Source: Trinickia diaoshuihuensis (GTDB lineage Bacteria > Pseudomonadota > Gammaproteobacteria > Burkholderiales > Burkholderiaceae). Taken from it: a stretch of DNA of 64,000 nucleotides. Below the pieces are notes generated by a model that did not search any database, was not told the origin of the DNA, and saw only the letters and a program-made list of their open reading frames with translations. The position numbers were made by a program, and so were the translations under genes. Positions 1-8,965 of this stretch are shown here, in pieces (within the stretch, counting starts at the first letter, position 1; each line of letters starts with the position of its first letter). Location: the NCBI RefSeq assembly GCF_003390925.1, contig NZ_QUBS01000081.1:124001-188000 (forward strand), written 5' to 3'.

Positions 1-19
1 CCGGTGCCACGCGCGCGTG

Positions 20-2140
20 TCAGCGCGGTACGTTGACGATGCCTGCGTTGACGTCGATCGCATTGCTGCCTGGATTCGGCGCGATCGCGGGCAGATTCGC
101 GGTGGTCAGCGCGGGTGCGGCCCCGGGCGTACCGCCGCGCGGGATGGTGCGGATGACTTGCGACGGCGGCAGAGCGGTGCCGTCCTTCAAGTGATGCCAC
201 ATCAGGTCGAGCGCTTGCAAATAGTAGTAGTGGACCGGGATGAACCGCGTATCGAAGCCTGGAAACGGCAAGAACGCATCGAAGTGCTGGCCGTTCGTGA
301 CTTCGTACAACGCTACCTGACTGCTTGCCCCCTCTCGCTCGCTGTTCGCGGCGAGGTAGGCACGCGAAGCATGGTTGATCGGCACGAGCGCGTCGCTGCG
401 GCCTTGTACGAGGATGGCCGGTTTGCCGTGCAAGTCGGCCTCGACCCGAATCGCGCGTACGCTGGCCGTCATCCGCGGGTCGTGCGCCGTCCACAGGCGC
501 CGCATGCAGACGGCTCCGGCGAAGCTTGCATCGGGCGTGGCGAAGCGATGATCGGCGGCGCCGCTTACGCCGTCGTTATTGACGAGATTGATACCGCCTG
601 TCGGCGGCACGCCGTTGCCGACGCCGAACACCGTGGGCATGGGAGGCACGCTCGGCGGCACGCCCGCCGCGCCGGTTGCCGCGTTGGTCGTGCCGAAGCT
701 GAAGCCGCACAGATTGTCGAGCACGCTCGATCGCGTGTAGGCATTGGCATAAGTAACCGCGACGGCCGGCACGGCTTGGGAATCCCACATGGGCGCTTGC
801 AGTAGGTCGGAATCGGCTTCGTATCCGGCCGCATGCAATTGCTTGAGCGCGTCGTCGGCTTGTGCTTGCCAATCGCCGCCCGCAACGTAACCGGCCGCTG
901 CAAGCGATGCGCACCGGGCTTGCCGGATCGCCGTGGTTTGCGCGAGGGGCAGCGCCGTCAAGTACGGCGCCCCGGCGGCCGCTTGCGCGAGGGCGGCGCA
1001 CGGTTGCAGCAAATTCGCCAGCGTGACGTAATCGGCAAGCGGCTTGCCCGCTTGCTCGATCGGCTGTCCGCTCTCGAGCACCCGCGCGCGGTGCGGCATA
1101 CGCACGTTCACTTGCGGTTCGCCGACCACGACCGCCGTGATCCATCCGCGGGTGTCTTGTTCGGCTGCTTGGAGCGACGCGCCGCCGCCGTTGCTGACCG
1201 AAGCGGCGATCGTCGTGATGGTGCCGGGTTCGTATCGTACGCGGTGATGCCGGCCGCCGATACTCTGGCCGAATTGATGATTCAAGACCCAATACGCGAA
1301 TTGAACGGCTTCGAGCGTGTCTTTGCCCCAATCTTGCTCGGGGTTCTGCTGCGAATGCGCGTGCTTGAACGCATATCGGTACGGATACTTGGCGTCGTAA
1401 CGCGCGATCTCGGCGGCGCTTGCATTGACGGTGAACAGGCTGTCGTGCCCCGCGGTGGCGGAATCGGCCAGGCGCCCGTCCATCAGCGTGACGGTGCCGG
1501 TCATCAATTCCTGCGCGCCGTTGCCCGTGCCTTTATCGTTGTACGCCACGGCACACCCGCGTTTTAGCCCCCATTCGCCGGCTGCCGAAATAGCGCCGTA
1601 CACGCCGCGCGAACCGGACGAGGTGGCGGTGACGATACACGGATTGTTCGGATCGAAACGCGCGGGCACTTGCACCATCAAGGTGACGTTTTGCTTGCCG
1701 CCGCCGTTGTCCGCGTAGGCGAGGTACTCGGTACCTGGGATCTTGCCTTCGCCGAGTGTGTCGTTGCCGTCGAGATCGACGTTCGGTCCCCAGAGCCGGC
1801 CGTATCCACCGGCCGGTGACATATCCACGAGCGCGCGATAGTTCGACCAAATGGCGAGACGGCGTAATTCGGCCGCGGTTGGGCTGGCGGGATTGGCGAT
1901 TGCCGGGGCCGCGCCTTGCAGTCCCGTTTTGCCGAGGCCCGCGGTCAGCAGATCGTCGCTGACGCCGTCGTATGTCGTAGTTCGGAGGCTACCGGGAACG
2001 ACGAACCACGGCAGGTGGTGCAGGCCCGGCGGCGCGCCGCGGCTATCGTCGGCATGTGCCGTGGAAAAGAGGAAGGCGCCCGCGATGGCGGTGCCCGTGA
2101 CTAAGGCTGCACTTCGAGCTGCAAGAGCAATGGCTTTCAT
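20..2140 (-). CDS. D-(-)-3-hydroxybutyrate oligomer hydrolase, secreted
   Basis: A 706-residue protein of the 3HBOH family, which cleaves soluble 3-hydroxybutyrate oligomers released from the storage polymer PHB. Residues 1-30 form a signal peptide ending in AHA, so the mature enzyme is exported. The nucleophile elbow is seen as SNGGG (Ser about 316), the arrangement typical of this family instead of GxSxG, and the length is close to that of known members. A GGAGAC ribosome site lies just upstream of the ATG. It is transcribed away from the secretion block and fits the PHB metabolism of Burkholderiales. The family assignment is by recognition of sequence, not by search. Confidence 0.85.
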   Translation of the reverse strand: MKAIALAARSAALVTGTAIAGAFLFSTAHADDSRGAPPGLHHLPWFVVPGSLRTTTYDGVSDDLLTAGLGKTGLQGAAPAIANPASPTAAELRRLAIWSNYRALVDMSPAGGYGRLWGPNVDLDGNDTLGEGKIPGTEYLAYADNGGGKQNVTLMVQVPARFDPNNPCIVTATSSGSRGVYGAISAAGEWGLKRGCAVAYNDKGTGNGAQELMTGTVTLMDGRLADSATAGHDSLFTVNASAAEIARYDAKYPYRYAFKHAHSQQNPEQDWGKDTLEAVQFAYWVLNHQFGQSIGGRHHRVRYEPGTITTIAASVSNGGGASLQAAEQDTRGWITAVVVGEPQVNVRMPHRARVLESGQPIEQAGKPLADYVTLANLLQPCAALAQAAAGAPYLTALPLAQTTAIRQARCASLAAAGYVAGGDWQAQADDALKQLHAAGYEADSDLLQAPMWDSQAVPAVAVTYANAYTRSSVLDNLCGFSFGTTNAATGAAGVPPSVPPMPTVFGVGNGVPPTGGINLVNNDGVSGAADHRFATPDASFAGAVCMRRLWTAHDPRMTASVRAIRVEADLHGKPAILVQGRSDALVPINHASRAYLAANSEREGASSQVALYEVTNGQHFDAFLPFPGFDTRFIPVHYYYLQALDLMWHHLKDGTALPPSQVIRTIPRGGTPGAAPALTTANLPAIAPNPGSNAIDVNAGIVNVPR

Positions 2141-2346
2141 CCGCGTCTCCTAGCTTGGCTTGGCGCGATTGCGCTGTTTTCGATGCGAAGACCCTGCGTG
2201 ACACTGCCATGACATCGAGCGGCGGATTTTGCGTATTGCATTCTTATTTACGCCGCCGGTCGATCACGCATTGTGCGGAAACTTCGCGCCGCCAGCAAGC
2301 GGCACCTTTCCGTTTTATCGCGTGCCGGTGACGGGGGGCGCCGCGG

Positions 2347-2634
2347 CTAGCGCGGCAAAATCCGTTTGCGGGGATCGACACACCGTCGCGGATCGACCGG
2401 TTCCGCATGATGGCTGCTTTGGGCCGGTACGCGCGAAGCAAGGACCTGATCGGCAAGTTTTGCGAGCTCGACGAGCAATTCGATACCGCTCATGGAGGTC
2501 GCGTGCGATGGGGCCGAAGCGATTTCGACTCCATGGCTCACGAGTTCGGCCGTCGTTTCCAAAACGTCGGCTCGTGCCGCGGTGCCCGAATGATCCGGGC
2601 GCTTCCCTGGCTGCGCATCTCCGCGATCTTGCAT
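2347..2634 (-). CDS. small protein of unknown function
   Basis: A 95-residue reading frame with a perfect AGGAGG (reverse complement of 2643-2648) eight bases before its ATG, and G/C-rich third codon positions like its neighbours. Residues about 25-70 look helical (a run of ELVSHGVEIA and IELLVELAKLADQVLA); the tail is basic and proline-rich. No signal peptide or membrane segment is visible. It diverges from the secretion operon that starts at 2745 and shares its roughly 110-bp intergenic region, which carries an operator-like dyad. I do not recognise the family. A plus-strand frame at 2407-2703 covers the same DNA but lacks a comparable ribosome site. Confidence 0.5.
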   Translation of the reverse strand: MQDRGDAQPGKRPDHSGTAARADVLETTAELVSHGVEIASAPSHATSMSGIELLVELAKLADQVLASRVPAQSSHHAEPVDPRRCVDPRKRILPR

Positions 2635-2696
2635 CTCTATGACCTCCTAACCAAAGCGGCGGCTCGGACATACGAGCCGAAGTTTGACATTAATTC

Positions 2697-2716
2697 CGTA
2701 TAACATGTAGCATACG
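2697..2716 (+). promoter_or_regulatory. CGTAT-N10-ATACG dyad, first secretion operon
   Basis: Perfect copy of the 20-bp dyad. It ends 28 bases before the start codon at 2745. A TTGACA at 2684-2689 is followed 18 bp later by TAGCAT (2708-2713), so the dyad would occupy the spacer and -10 of that promoter; TATAAC inside the left arm is an alternative -10. The flanks are also shared with the copy at 35801 (ATTC before, CAAT after). The binding protein is inferred to be the XRE regulator at 36028. Confidence 0.7.
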
Positions 2717-2744
2717 CAATAACGAATAACGGATCGTAACACGA

Positions 2745-3167
2745 ATGGCCCGTGGACTTGGTGCGCCGAGGACTGATTTGATCGACTTGCTGACGTCGCC
2801 GCTCGGCGGCATCGTCGCCAAGCGGATCGATGACGCGCATGCCGCAGCCCCGGTGGCCGGATGGGCATGGCCCGATTTCGAGCGCGCGGCCGCGCGCGTG
2901 ACCGTGCTCGTGCGGGCAATGAGCCGCGATCAACTGGCGAACAGCGATGCGGACCTGAACGTTTTTTTCGGCGCGGTGCCGTTCACGCTTGCGATTCCCG
3001 TTGCGGTGGCCATCGAAATGAAGTGGCCGCATCACATCGAGACGCTGCCCGAGGCTAGGCAGCGTTTGGATTTAGTGCGCAAGGCCGGTCAATATGCGTT
3101 GCTGTTCAGTGCGGAGCGCGTTGCCGATGTGCTGTCCGCGGTCAACAAGCGCGAAGCGAGGGGGTAA
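2745..3167 (+). CDS. hypothetical protein, first gene of dotM-dotL operon
   Basis: A 140-residue protein without a signal peptide, mostly helical by composition, with one moderately hydrophobic stretch around residues 78-90 (AVPFTLAIPVAVAI) that is too short to call a membrane segment confidently. I do not recognise the family. It is the first gene after the operator at 2697 and is followed one base after its stop codon by the lytic transglycosylase gene, whose ribosome site lies within its last codons. It is therefore probably co-expressed with the coupling-protein genes. A cytoplasmic accessory or regulatory role is possible but nothing in the sequence proves one. Confidence 0.7.
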   Translation: MARGLGAPRTDLIDLLTSPLGGIVAKRIDDAHAAAPVAGWAWPDFERAAARVTVLVRAMSRDQLANSDADLNVFFGAVPFTLAIPVAVAIEMKWPHHIETLPEARQRLDLVRKAGQYALLFSAERVADVLSAVNKREARG

Positions 3168-3168
3168 C

Positions 3169-3597
3169 GTGCCGTACCTGCCGTTTCCACCGATGCCTGC
3201 GCAAACATTCGACTATTGCGTCGCACAGGCCGAACAAAAGTATCAAGTACCGTCCTGCATCCTTGAAGCGGTACATCAAGTCGAATCCGGCGGCGAGTTG
3301 CGGCCTGGGCTCGTACATGGAAACAGCAACGGCACCCGAGATTACGGGGTCACGCAGATCAATACGATCTGGGCCGACTACTTTCATCGGAAGTTCGGGA
3401 TCACGGCCATGCAACTGGCCGCCGACGCGTGCCTGGCGGTGAACGGATCCGCCTACATCATTCGCTACGAGATCAATGCGACAGGCAACTTTTGGGCTGG
3501 GGTGGGCAACTACCATAGCCGCACGCCGGGCGAGCACGACCGGTACGTGATGCGCGTCGCGCGCGCTGCGCAGGAGTACGGATGTCGGATCAAGTAA
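3169..3597 (+). CDS. lytic transglycosylase (SLT domain, PilT/VirB1-like)
   Basis: A 142-residue protein made of one SLT domain. The catalytic glutamate is in the VESGG motif (Glu about 39), followed by DYGVTQIN, the usual substrate-binding signature. Such enzymes cut the glycan strands of peptidoglycan so that a secretion channel or pilus can pass; R64 PilT and VirB1 are equivalents. No clear signal peptide is present, so export may need another route or an N-terminal start I do not see. I chose GTG 3169 because GAGGGGG precedes it and it follows the previous stop directly; an in-frame ATG further upstream would overlap the previous gene by 74 bases. The end overlaps dotM by 16 bases. Confidence 0.85.
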   Translation: MPYLPFPPMPAQTFDYCVAQAEQKYQVPSCILEAVHQVESGGELRPGLVHGNSNGTRDYGVTQINTIWADYFHRKFGITAMQLAADACLAVNGSAYIIRYEINATGNFWAGVGNYHSRTPGEHDRYVMRVARAAQEYGCRIK

Positions 3598-4667
3598 GCC
3601 AGAAAAGCGCCACGCCCGTCGCCTTCATCGCCGCCGCGGGATTCGGATGCGTGCTGTTTGCGTTTTGGCACCTGAAACACGACGCGATCGTGCGCGCGGC
3701 GATGCTCCTTTGCGACTACGAGGCGCGTCCGCTCTCGGGTTGGTTGGCCCTTTCGAGCGGGCTTCGGCAGCGGGCGCACGTCTACTTTCGCTATGCGAAC
3801 GTGGTTTCGTTCCAAGAAACGTTGATTCTGGCATGGCAGATCGGGGCCTTTTACCTCGCCATCCCAATTGCAGTCGCCGGATGGAGCGCGTCGCGGGCGA
3901 TGCGCCACCCGATTGTGCGCGCACGCCGCGTGCACAGCGTTCAAACATTACTCGAAGCTCAAAGCAAGAGCTTTTCCGCGGTGGCGCCCGTCTTGCGGCG
4001 CGATTTGTCGAACGATCGGTCGAGCGAGTGGGCTTCGTCGATGCATCCCGAGGAATGGGTGGCCCAACATCGTCTACTCGTCGACGGGAAGCTCGACACC
4101 GACCGCGCCCGCGCGTTGCTCGTGGCGCAATTGGGCAAGCCCGTGAGTTCGTTCGACGCATTGAGCGCCGTCGAACGAGCGCTGTTCGCGGTCTTTGGTT
4201 TGAGGGTGTTTTTCAAAGATGTCGAGGCCTCCAAGGCGCTCGTCGATGCCCTTAATTACAGCGCCCAAAACGCGCACTCGAAACCGAACCTCGCATTGGC
4301 CGATGAGGCTTTCAAACGCTGCGCGCTCTCGGATCAGGCGAAACGCTGGCTGCACAAGCACCGATATCCGCGCACGCTTTTGATGGCGCTCTTGCTGGAG
4401 GCGAGGCAATTGGGTGTATTGCCGTCGTCGATGTTCATTTGGCTCAAGCCGCTCGATCGCGCGCTCTGGTACCCGCTCAATACGGCCGGGCGCAAGGTGC
4501 CGTTCATGGAATCGGCGGGCGTATTCAACCAATGGCAGGCCGAACAGGTTGCATCGGAAAACGGCTGCGTGCTGAACGGCCCGCATGTCGAGGACGCGCT
4601 AGCCGGTTTGCGGCGATATCTCGAGGACACCGGATTGCTGGCCACACCGCAATCGGATCGACAATAA
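3582..4667 (+). CDS. dotM: DotM/IcmP (TrbA) T4BSS coupling-complex protein
   Basis: A 361-residue protein matching the DotM/IcmP/TrbA family. Two N-terminal membrane segments (about 12-29 and 80-101) anchor a cytoplasmic domain. The family signature is visible near the C-terminus: WLKPLDRALWYPLN, then GRKVPFMESAGVFNQW. In Dot/Icm systems DotM partners DotL to form the type IV coupling complex that receives substrates. Here it lies two genes upstream of dotL with a TrbB-like gene between them, the same order as trbA-trbB-trbC of R64. The C-terminal 35 residues after the signature are short compared with plasmid homologues, as far as I can judge. Confidence 0.85.
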   Translation: MSDQVSQKSATPVAFIAAAGFGCVLFAFWHLKHDAIVRAAMLLCDYEARPLSGWLALSSGLRQRAHVYFRYANVVSFQETLILAWQIGAFYLAIPIAVAGWSASRAMRHPIVRARRVHSVQTLLEAQSKSFSAVAPVLRRDLSNDRSSEWASSMHPEEWVAQHRLLVDGKLDTDRARALLVAQLGKPVSSFDALSAVERALFAVFGLRVFFKDVEASKALVDALNYSAQNAHSKPNLALADEAFKRCALSDQAKRWLHKHRYPRTLLMALLLEARQLGVLPSSMFIWLKPLDRALWYPLNTAGRKVPFMESAGVFNQWQAEQVASENGCVLNGPHVEDALAGLRRYLEDTGLLATPQSDRQ

Positions 4668-4676
4668 GGAAAACAT

Positions 4677-5798
4677 ATGCGATTGAAATTCGAACGGAGC
4701 GACACGCGCGTGCGTGACATCGTGTTGATCGAGACCGATGGGACGGTCTATACGTCGTTCGCAAAGACCGGGTATTTGCGCGCCGCCACCCGTACGCGCT
4801 TCGCCCTTGGTCCGTCTGCGGCCACCGGAGCGTTTTCGATCTCTAGTGGACAAACGCAGACCGCGGAAGCGGGCGCGCACGGTCAGGCGAACCATGGGCT
4901 CGTTTTTGTCAGCGAAGTCGATGGCCAAGAGAAGATCGCGTTGATCGAACGTTTCGCAACCGAGGCGGATGCCGGACGCGCGCTCGGAGCGATCGAAACG
5001 GCGTTGCGGCGCGCGGCTGTCGCGCAACGCGGTTTGCGGCTGTGGAGGACCTTGCTTTGCTGGGCGGGGGCGCCGTTTCTTTTGTTTATTGTCTCCATGT
5101 CGGGCGTTCAATTTCTTAACTCGCACAACGCGGCATTGGAGGACCTGAACAAGCTCGCTCACCTTGCTCAGCAAAACCCGAGCATGTTCGGCCTTCCCGC
5201 TGTGTCGTTGCCCTCGACGGGCGCGGCCGCCGGGTCCGCGGGGCAAACTGGAACGGGCGGTATGACACCGGCGCTATCGCCTGAACCGCCGCTCGCGCCC
5301 GCCGTGGCGGCGTCGAGCGCGGCTGCGGATGCGTCCGTTGCGCCGGCCCTCTCGGCGATTGCAGCGGGGGCACCGGGCATGGCGCAGATTCACTTCGGAC
5401 TCGAGCATCAACCGGCGAAAAAGACGCTATACGTTTATTCGGATCCCAATTGCCCGGCCTGCCGGCAATTTGAAGCGCACCTGAACGACCTGGCGCGCGA
5501 CTTCTCCATCTACGTGATACCCGTGGCGTACCAGCATGGGTCCGCGCCCATCGCCTCGCAGATTCTGTGCGCGACCGACGACAAGCAAAAGTGGATCGAG
5601 GCCATGAATCGAGCGAATACGACCGACCCCGTGGCGGGCGAGGATTGCGAGCGCGGCTATGCGGGGCTGAAGGCGAATATGGCGATGTTCAGTTCGCTCG
5701 GCTTCGACTCGACGCCGCGTGTGGTCGGCGGCGACGGTACCGTGTATCCGGCGGGCGCGACGGCCGGCGCGATCCGCATTCGAGCAGCCGCACGGTAA
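4677..5798 (+). CDS. trbB: TrbB-like thioredoxin-fold disulfide protein
   Basis: A 373-residue protein. Residues 1-120 form a cytoplasmic N-terminal domain, 125-146 a membrane segment, 150-235 a Pro/Ala-rich linker, and 240-373 a periplasmic thioredoxin-fold domain of the DsbC/DsbG kind with a CPAC active site (Cys259 and Cys262). It probably oxidises or isomerises disulfides in envelope components of the apparatus; several pilins and secreted proteins encoded here have cysteine pairs. Position between dotM and dotL is that of R64 TrbB. The roughly 120-residue cytoplasmic domain before the membrane segment is unusual for a DsbC-type protein and I do not recognise it. Confidence 0.8.
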   Translation: MRLKFERSDTRVRDIVLIETDGTVYTSFAKTGYLRAATRTRFALGPSAATGAFSISSGQTQTAEAGAHGQANHGLVFVSEVDGQEKIALIERFATEADAGRALGAIETALRRAAVAQRGLRLWRTLLCWAGAPFLLFIVSMSGVQFLNSHNAALEDLNKLAHLAQQNPSMFGLPAVSLPSTGAAAGSAGQTGTGGMTPALSPEPPLAPAVAASSAAADASVAPALSAIAAGAPGMAQIHFGLEHQPAKKTLYVYSDPNCPACRQFEAHLNDLARDFSIYVIPVAYQHGSAPIASQILCATDDKQKWIEAMNRANTTDPVAGEDCERGYAGLKANMAMFSSLGFDSTPRVVGGDGTVYPAGATAGAIRIRAAAR

Positions 5799-5807
5799 GC
5801 GACGTTT

Positions 5808-8297
5808 ATGGCGCAGCGATACGGTTCCTCGCGCTGGCAGGAGATCGATCAACAGAGGATCACCCTCGATCCGCGCACGCTCTCCGAACGTTTTGCCGGG
5901 TGGCTGCTCGAACCGCGCAACTACGCGAAGTTCCAGGTCGCCATGGCAGCAGGCGCATGCGTACTCGCGTTCGCGTGGCTGCCGATCACGATCGCGATGC
6001 TGTTGACTCACGTTTGGTTTGCGCTACAGCGGCAGACGCTGCCGATGCGCTATCCGAAGGACCTCGGCGGCATCGACCCGACGCTGGATGTGGAAAAGCC
6101 CAACCCGAACGGTAAGGGCGAGTTGGTCGAACGACGTCCCGCCGACGGCATTCTTTATCTGGGCAATCAACGCTCGAGCGACCGCGACGAGCACTTGAAG
6201 GAGCTTTGGGCGACCAACGACGACGCGCGTACGCACATGCTGCTCATGGGCACCACGGGCTCGGGCAAGACGGTGACCTTGCTGTCGTTGTGTTTCAACG
6301 CGCTGGCTTGGGGCTCGGGCTTCTTCTACTCGGACGGCAAGGCCGATTCGAGTTTGCATGCGTCCGTATGGGGACTATGCCGGCGCGTGGGGCGGGAGGA
6401 CGATTACCTCGTGCTCAATTTCATGACCGGGGGCGCGGATCCTTATGGCAAACGCCGTTCGACGGAGAAGACGTCCAACGGCACGAATCCATGGTACGAG
6501 GGGAGTCCGGACTTTCTGTCTCAACTATCGTCATCGCTATTACCCAAGGCGACGGGGGACGGCGCGCAATGGCAGCAAAAGGCCGTCAACATGATGGATG
6601 CGCTCATTCGCACGCTCTGCTACGAGCGTGCCGTGGGCAATTTAACGTTGTCGATCGGCGTCATCCGCGAATATCTCGCACTGCCGAACCTCGTCAAGCT
6701 GTACCTCAAGGGAAAGCGCGGGGAGATTCCGGAGTTCGCGTTCCTGCCGATCAAGGCTTACCTCGAGACGGGCTTGCCCGGTTTTCGCCCGGAATATGCC
6801 GAAAAGCCCGACAAGTGGGATCAAACGGTCTGGGATCAGCATGGCTATTTGACGGGGCAATATGCGCGCACGCTGTCGATGCTGACGGATACCTACGGCG
6901 CCATCTTCAAAGATAAGTACTCCGAAGTGGATATGATGGACGTGTTGCTCAATCGCCGCGTCCTCGTCGTAATGATTCCGACACTGGAGAAGTCGGCGCA
7001 AGAAGCGGCGAACCTCGGCAAGCTGATCGTGTCGAGCATTCGGCTCATGATGGCGATGAACCTCGGGCACAAGCTCGAGGGGACGTATGCGGACGTGATC
7101 GACACCAAGGCCACGCGGTCTCCCGCCCCCTACATCATCACGATGGACGAGCTCGGCTACTACTTCGCCGAGGGCATCGCATTGATGTTCGCCCAAGCGC
7201 GCAGCCTTGGCTTCATGATGATCGCGGCGGGGCAGGACATTGCCGCGATGGCGAAAGGAGACAACAAAGAGGAAGTCGATTCGATGATCGCCAACACGAA
7301 GATCAAGTACTCGTTGGCGCTCGAAGATCCGGACAAAACGCTCGATGTATTCAAGAAGGTAGCCGGGGAGTCGATTTCGGTCGAAGTCGGTTCATTCGAA
7401 GGCGCGACGAGCCACTTCACGTCGGCGCACTACCGGCGCAATTTGACCGGCTCCATTCAACGCCGCGACCGCATCGATTTGCAGGAACTCAAGGCGCTCA
7501 AGGAAATGGAGGGCGTGCTTATCTTCAAGGATCAGGTCACGCGGGCGCGCAGTTTTACGTGGTTTCATTCGGTCGAGAAGACGAAGCTGCCGTTTAGACT
7601 CAATCGATTCCTGCAAGTGGATCGGCCACGCATTGCCGACCTGCCAGTGCGCAAGCGGGCGGCGCAGCGAGCGCCCGCAAGTTCGAATGCGGCAGCCCGA
7701 ATCGAGCGAATCTTGCTCTCGGGACGAGCGCCCGGGGTCCCGCCGACGGTCGATCCGATCATCGATGCGGTTCGCGCAACATACCGGAGCATCGAATCGC
7801 AAGGGGGAGCGTCATCGCCCATCGAGCGCGGCATCGCGTACTACATGGCAGCCATCGAGGCGATGAAGGCAAACTCCGCTGACGAGCGGGGGCGATATTG
7901 GCGAGTGGTGGAACAGGCGGCCGCGCGGCCGCCCGAACAGCCGCAGCCGGTCGAACAGCCGCGGCCGGCCCCCGAAGCAAGGCCGCGGGCAGAAGATGCC
8001 GCCCCTGTGTCTACGCGCAATCCGCTTTACCAGGATCCGCCTCTATGCGAGAAGGCGCCGAGCGGTGCGGCCAGCTCGACGATCGGGTTTACGGACGAGA
8101 CGCTCGATCGGCTCATCGAAGTGGAGGCAGCGCTTGGGCGAGAGGATCCGAGCGCATCGGTTCGGGCGATCGAAGGGCAGGTCGCGGCCCAGCTCGCCTG
8201 GACTAAGCCGCCGCTGACAGTAGCCGAGGAGGAACTGCGGGCATTGTTGGCGCGTCTCGAAGCCATGGCGGGCGCGGTAGCCGGGGGACAACTTTGA
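5808..8297 (+). CDS. dotL: DotL/IcmO (TrbC) type IV coupling ATPase
   Basis: An 829-residue coupling protein. Two membrane segments (about 42-70) precede the motor domain, which has Walker A GTTGSGKT near residue 148 and Walker B ITMDEL near 443. The motor ends around 600; a Pro/Ala-rich region of roughly 230 residues follows. In Dot/Icm the extension of DotL recruits adaptor proteins, so this poorly conserved tail is where effector recognition would be expected. No DotN, IcmS, IcmW or LvgA adaptor is encoded nearby, as in IncI systems. The stop overlaps the next start (TGATG), so the downstream peptidase gene is translationally coupled. Confidence 0.9.
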   Translation: MAQRYGSSRWQEIDQQRITLDPRTLSERFAGWLLEPRNYAKFQVAMAAGACVLAFAWLPITIAMLLTHVWFALQRQTLPMRYPKDLGGIDPTLDVEKPNPNGKGELVERRPADGILYLGNQRSSDRDEHLKELWATNDDARTHMLLMGTTGSGKTVTLLSLCFNALAWGSGFFYSDGKADSSLHASVWGLCRRVGREDDYLVLNFMTGGADPYGKRRSTEKTSNGTNPWYEGSPDFLSQLSSSLLPKATGDGAQWQQKAVNMMDALIRTLCYERAVGNLTLSIGVIREYLALPNLVKLYLKGKRGEIPEFAFLPIKAYLETGLPGFRPEYAEKPDKWDQTVWDQHGYLTGQYARTLSMLTDTYGAIFKDKYSEVDMMDVLLNRRVLVVMIPTLEKSAQEAANLGKLIVSSIRLMMAMNLGHKLEGTYADVIDTKATRSPAPYIITMDELGYYFAEGIALMFAQARSLGFMMIAAGQDIAAMAKGDNKEEVDSMIANTKIKYSLALEDPDKTLDVFKKVAGESISVEVGSFEGATSHFTSAHYRRNLTGSIQRRDRIDLQELKALKEMEGVLIFKDQVTRARSFTWFHSVEKTKLPFRLNRFLQVDRPRIADLPVRKRAAQRAPASSNAAARIERILLSGRAPGVPPTVDPIIDAVRATYRSIESQGGASSPIERGIAYYMAAIEAMKANSADERGRYWRVVEQAAARPPEQPQPVEQPRPAPEARPRAEDAAPVSTRNPLYQDPPLCEKAPSGAASSTIGFTDETLDRLIEVEAALGREDPSASVRAIEGQVAAQLAWTKPPLTVAEEELRALLARLEAMAGAVAGGQL

Positions 8298-8836
8298 TGC
8301 TCGGACGACGCGCGTTTTGCAAATCGTTTGCGGCTGCCGTCGCCGTCGCGCCGTTCATCGCGCCGGCCCGCGCGCTGGAGGCGGCCGACGTTGCCCCGCC
8401 CACGCTGCTTTGGCTGCGACGCGGATCGGATGAAGCGATGATCGACTACTCGACCGACCAGGGCTTCAGTGCCGTCGCGTGGATGCTGCGAGATGTCCGC
8501 GCCGGCGTCGTCGGTGTGCCGGAGTGGCGGCTGCTGCAGCAATGGTCGTGGATGCAGGCGTGGCTCGCGGCATATGGACGGCACGTGAGGTTCGATATTC
8601 ACTCCGGTCTACGGACGAAGGAGACGAACGCCCACTATGAAGGCGCTTTGGCTTCTTATCATTTACCGGACGCTCGGGGCGTATTCCGGGCGGGCGACTT
8701 CAGTACGCCGTCGATCCCCAGCGAGTATATGGGACGGCTAGCCTATTTATCGCAGCAAGGCGGGGTGGGCCTTTATGCACGCGACTTCATCCATACCGAT
8801 GTGCGGGGGCGTACGCTCGCTTGGCGGTCCCGATGA
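8297..8836 (+). CDS. Tat-exported DUF882/YcbK-like (peptidase M15 fold) protein
   Basis: A 179-residue protein with a twin-arginine signal (RRAFCK, then a hydrophobic stretch to about 27). The mature part matches the M15/YcbK fold: SGLRT at 103-107 and candidate zinc ligands His122 (SYH), Asp134 (AGDF) and His166 (FIHTD). Such enzymes are linked to peptide crosslinks of murein. It closes the operon that begins with a lytic transglycosylase, so the operon carries a glycan-cutting and a peptide-cutting candidate for opening the wall around the channel. Translation probably starts at ATG 8297, inside the dotL stop; a TTG three bases earlier is less likely. Substrate is not known. Confidence 0.75.
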   Translation: MLGRRAFCKSFAAAVAVAPFIAPARALEAADVAPPTLLWLRRGSDEAMIDYSTDQGFSAVAWMLRDVRAGVVGVPEWRLLQQWSWMQAWLAAYGRHVRFDIHSGLRTKETNAHYEGALASYHLPDARGVFRAGDFSTPSIPSEYMGRLAYLSQQGGVGLYARDFIHTDVRGRTLAWRSR

Positions 8837-8903
8837 GGCACGGAAACCGCGTGCGTTCACGATTGTTCATATGATTATGGCCGATCAGTACGGAGCATCG
8901 ATG

Positions 8904-8944
8904 TTCAACTCGTGGGCACGGATGCGTATAATGTGGCGGATACA
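8904..8944 (+). promoter_or_regulatory. promoter with CGTAT-N10-ATACA dyad
   Basis: TTCAAC at 8904-8909, a 17-bp spacer and a perfect TATAAT at 8927-8932. The dyad (CGTAT at 8925-8929, ATACA at 8940-8944; 9 of 10 arm bases) overlaps the -10 box and the expected start point. It lies 21 bases before the small leader frame at 8966. The rest of the gap 8837-8965 shows nothing else. Confidence 0.65.
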
Positions 8945-8965
8945 TAATCGAGCAGGGAGCGCCGC

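Noticed and set aside
2407-2703. 98-residue plus-strand frame at the left edge
   Set aside because: No ribosome site; the minus-strand frame over the same DNA has a perfect AGGAGG and better codon use.
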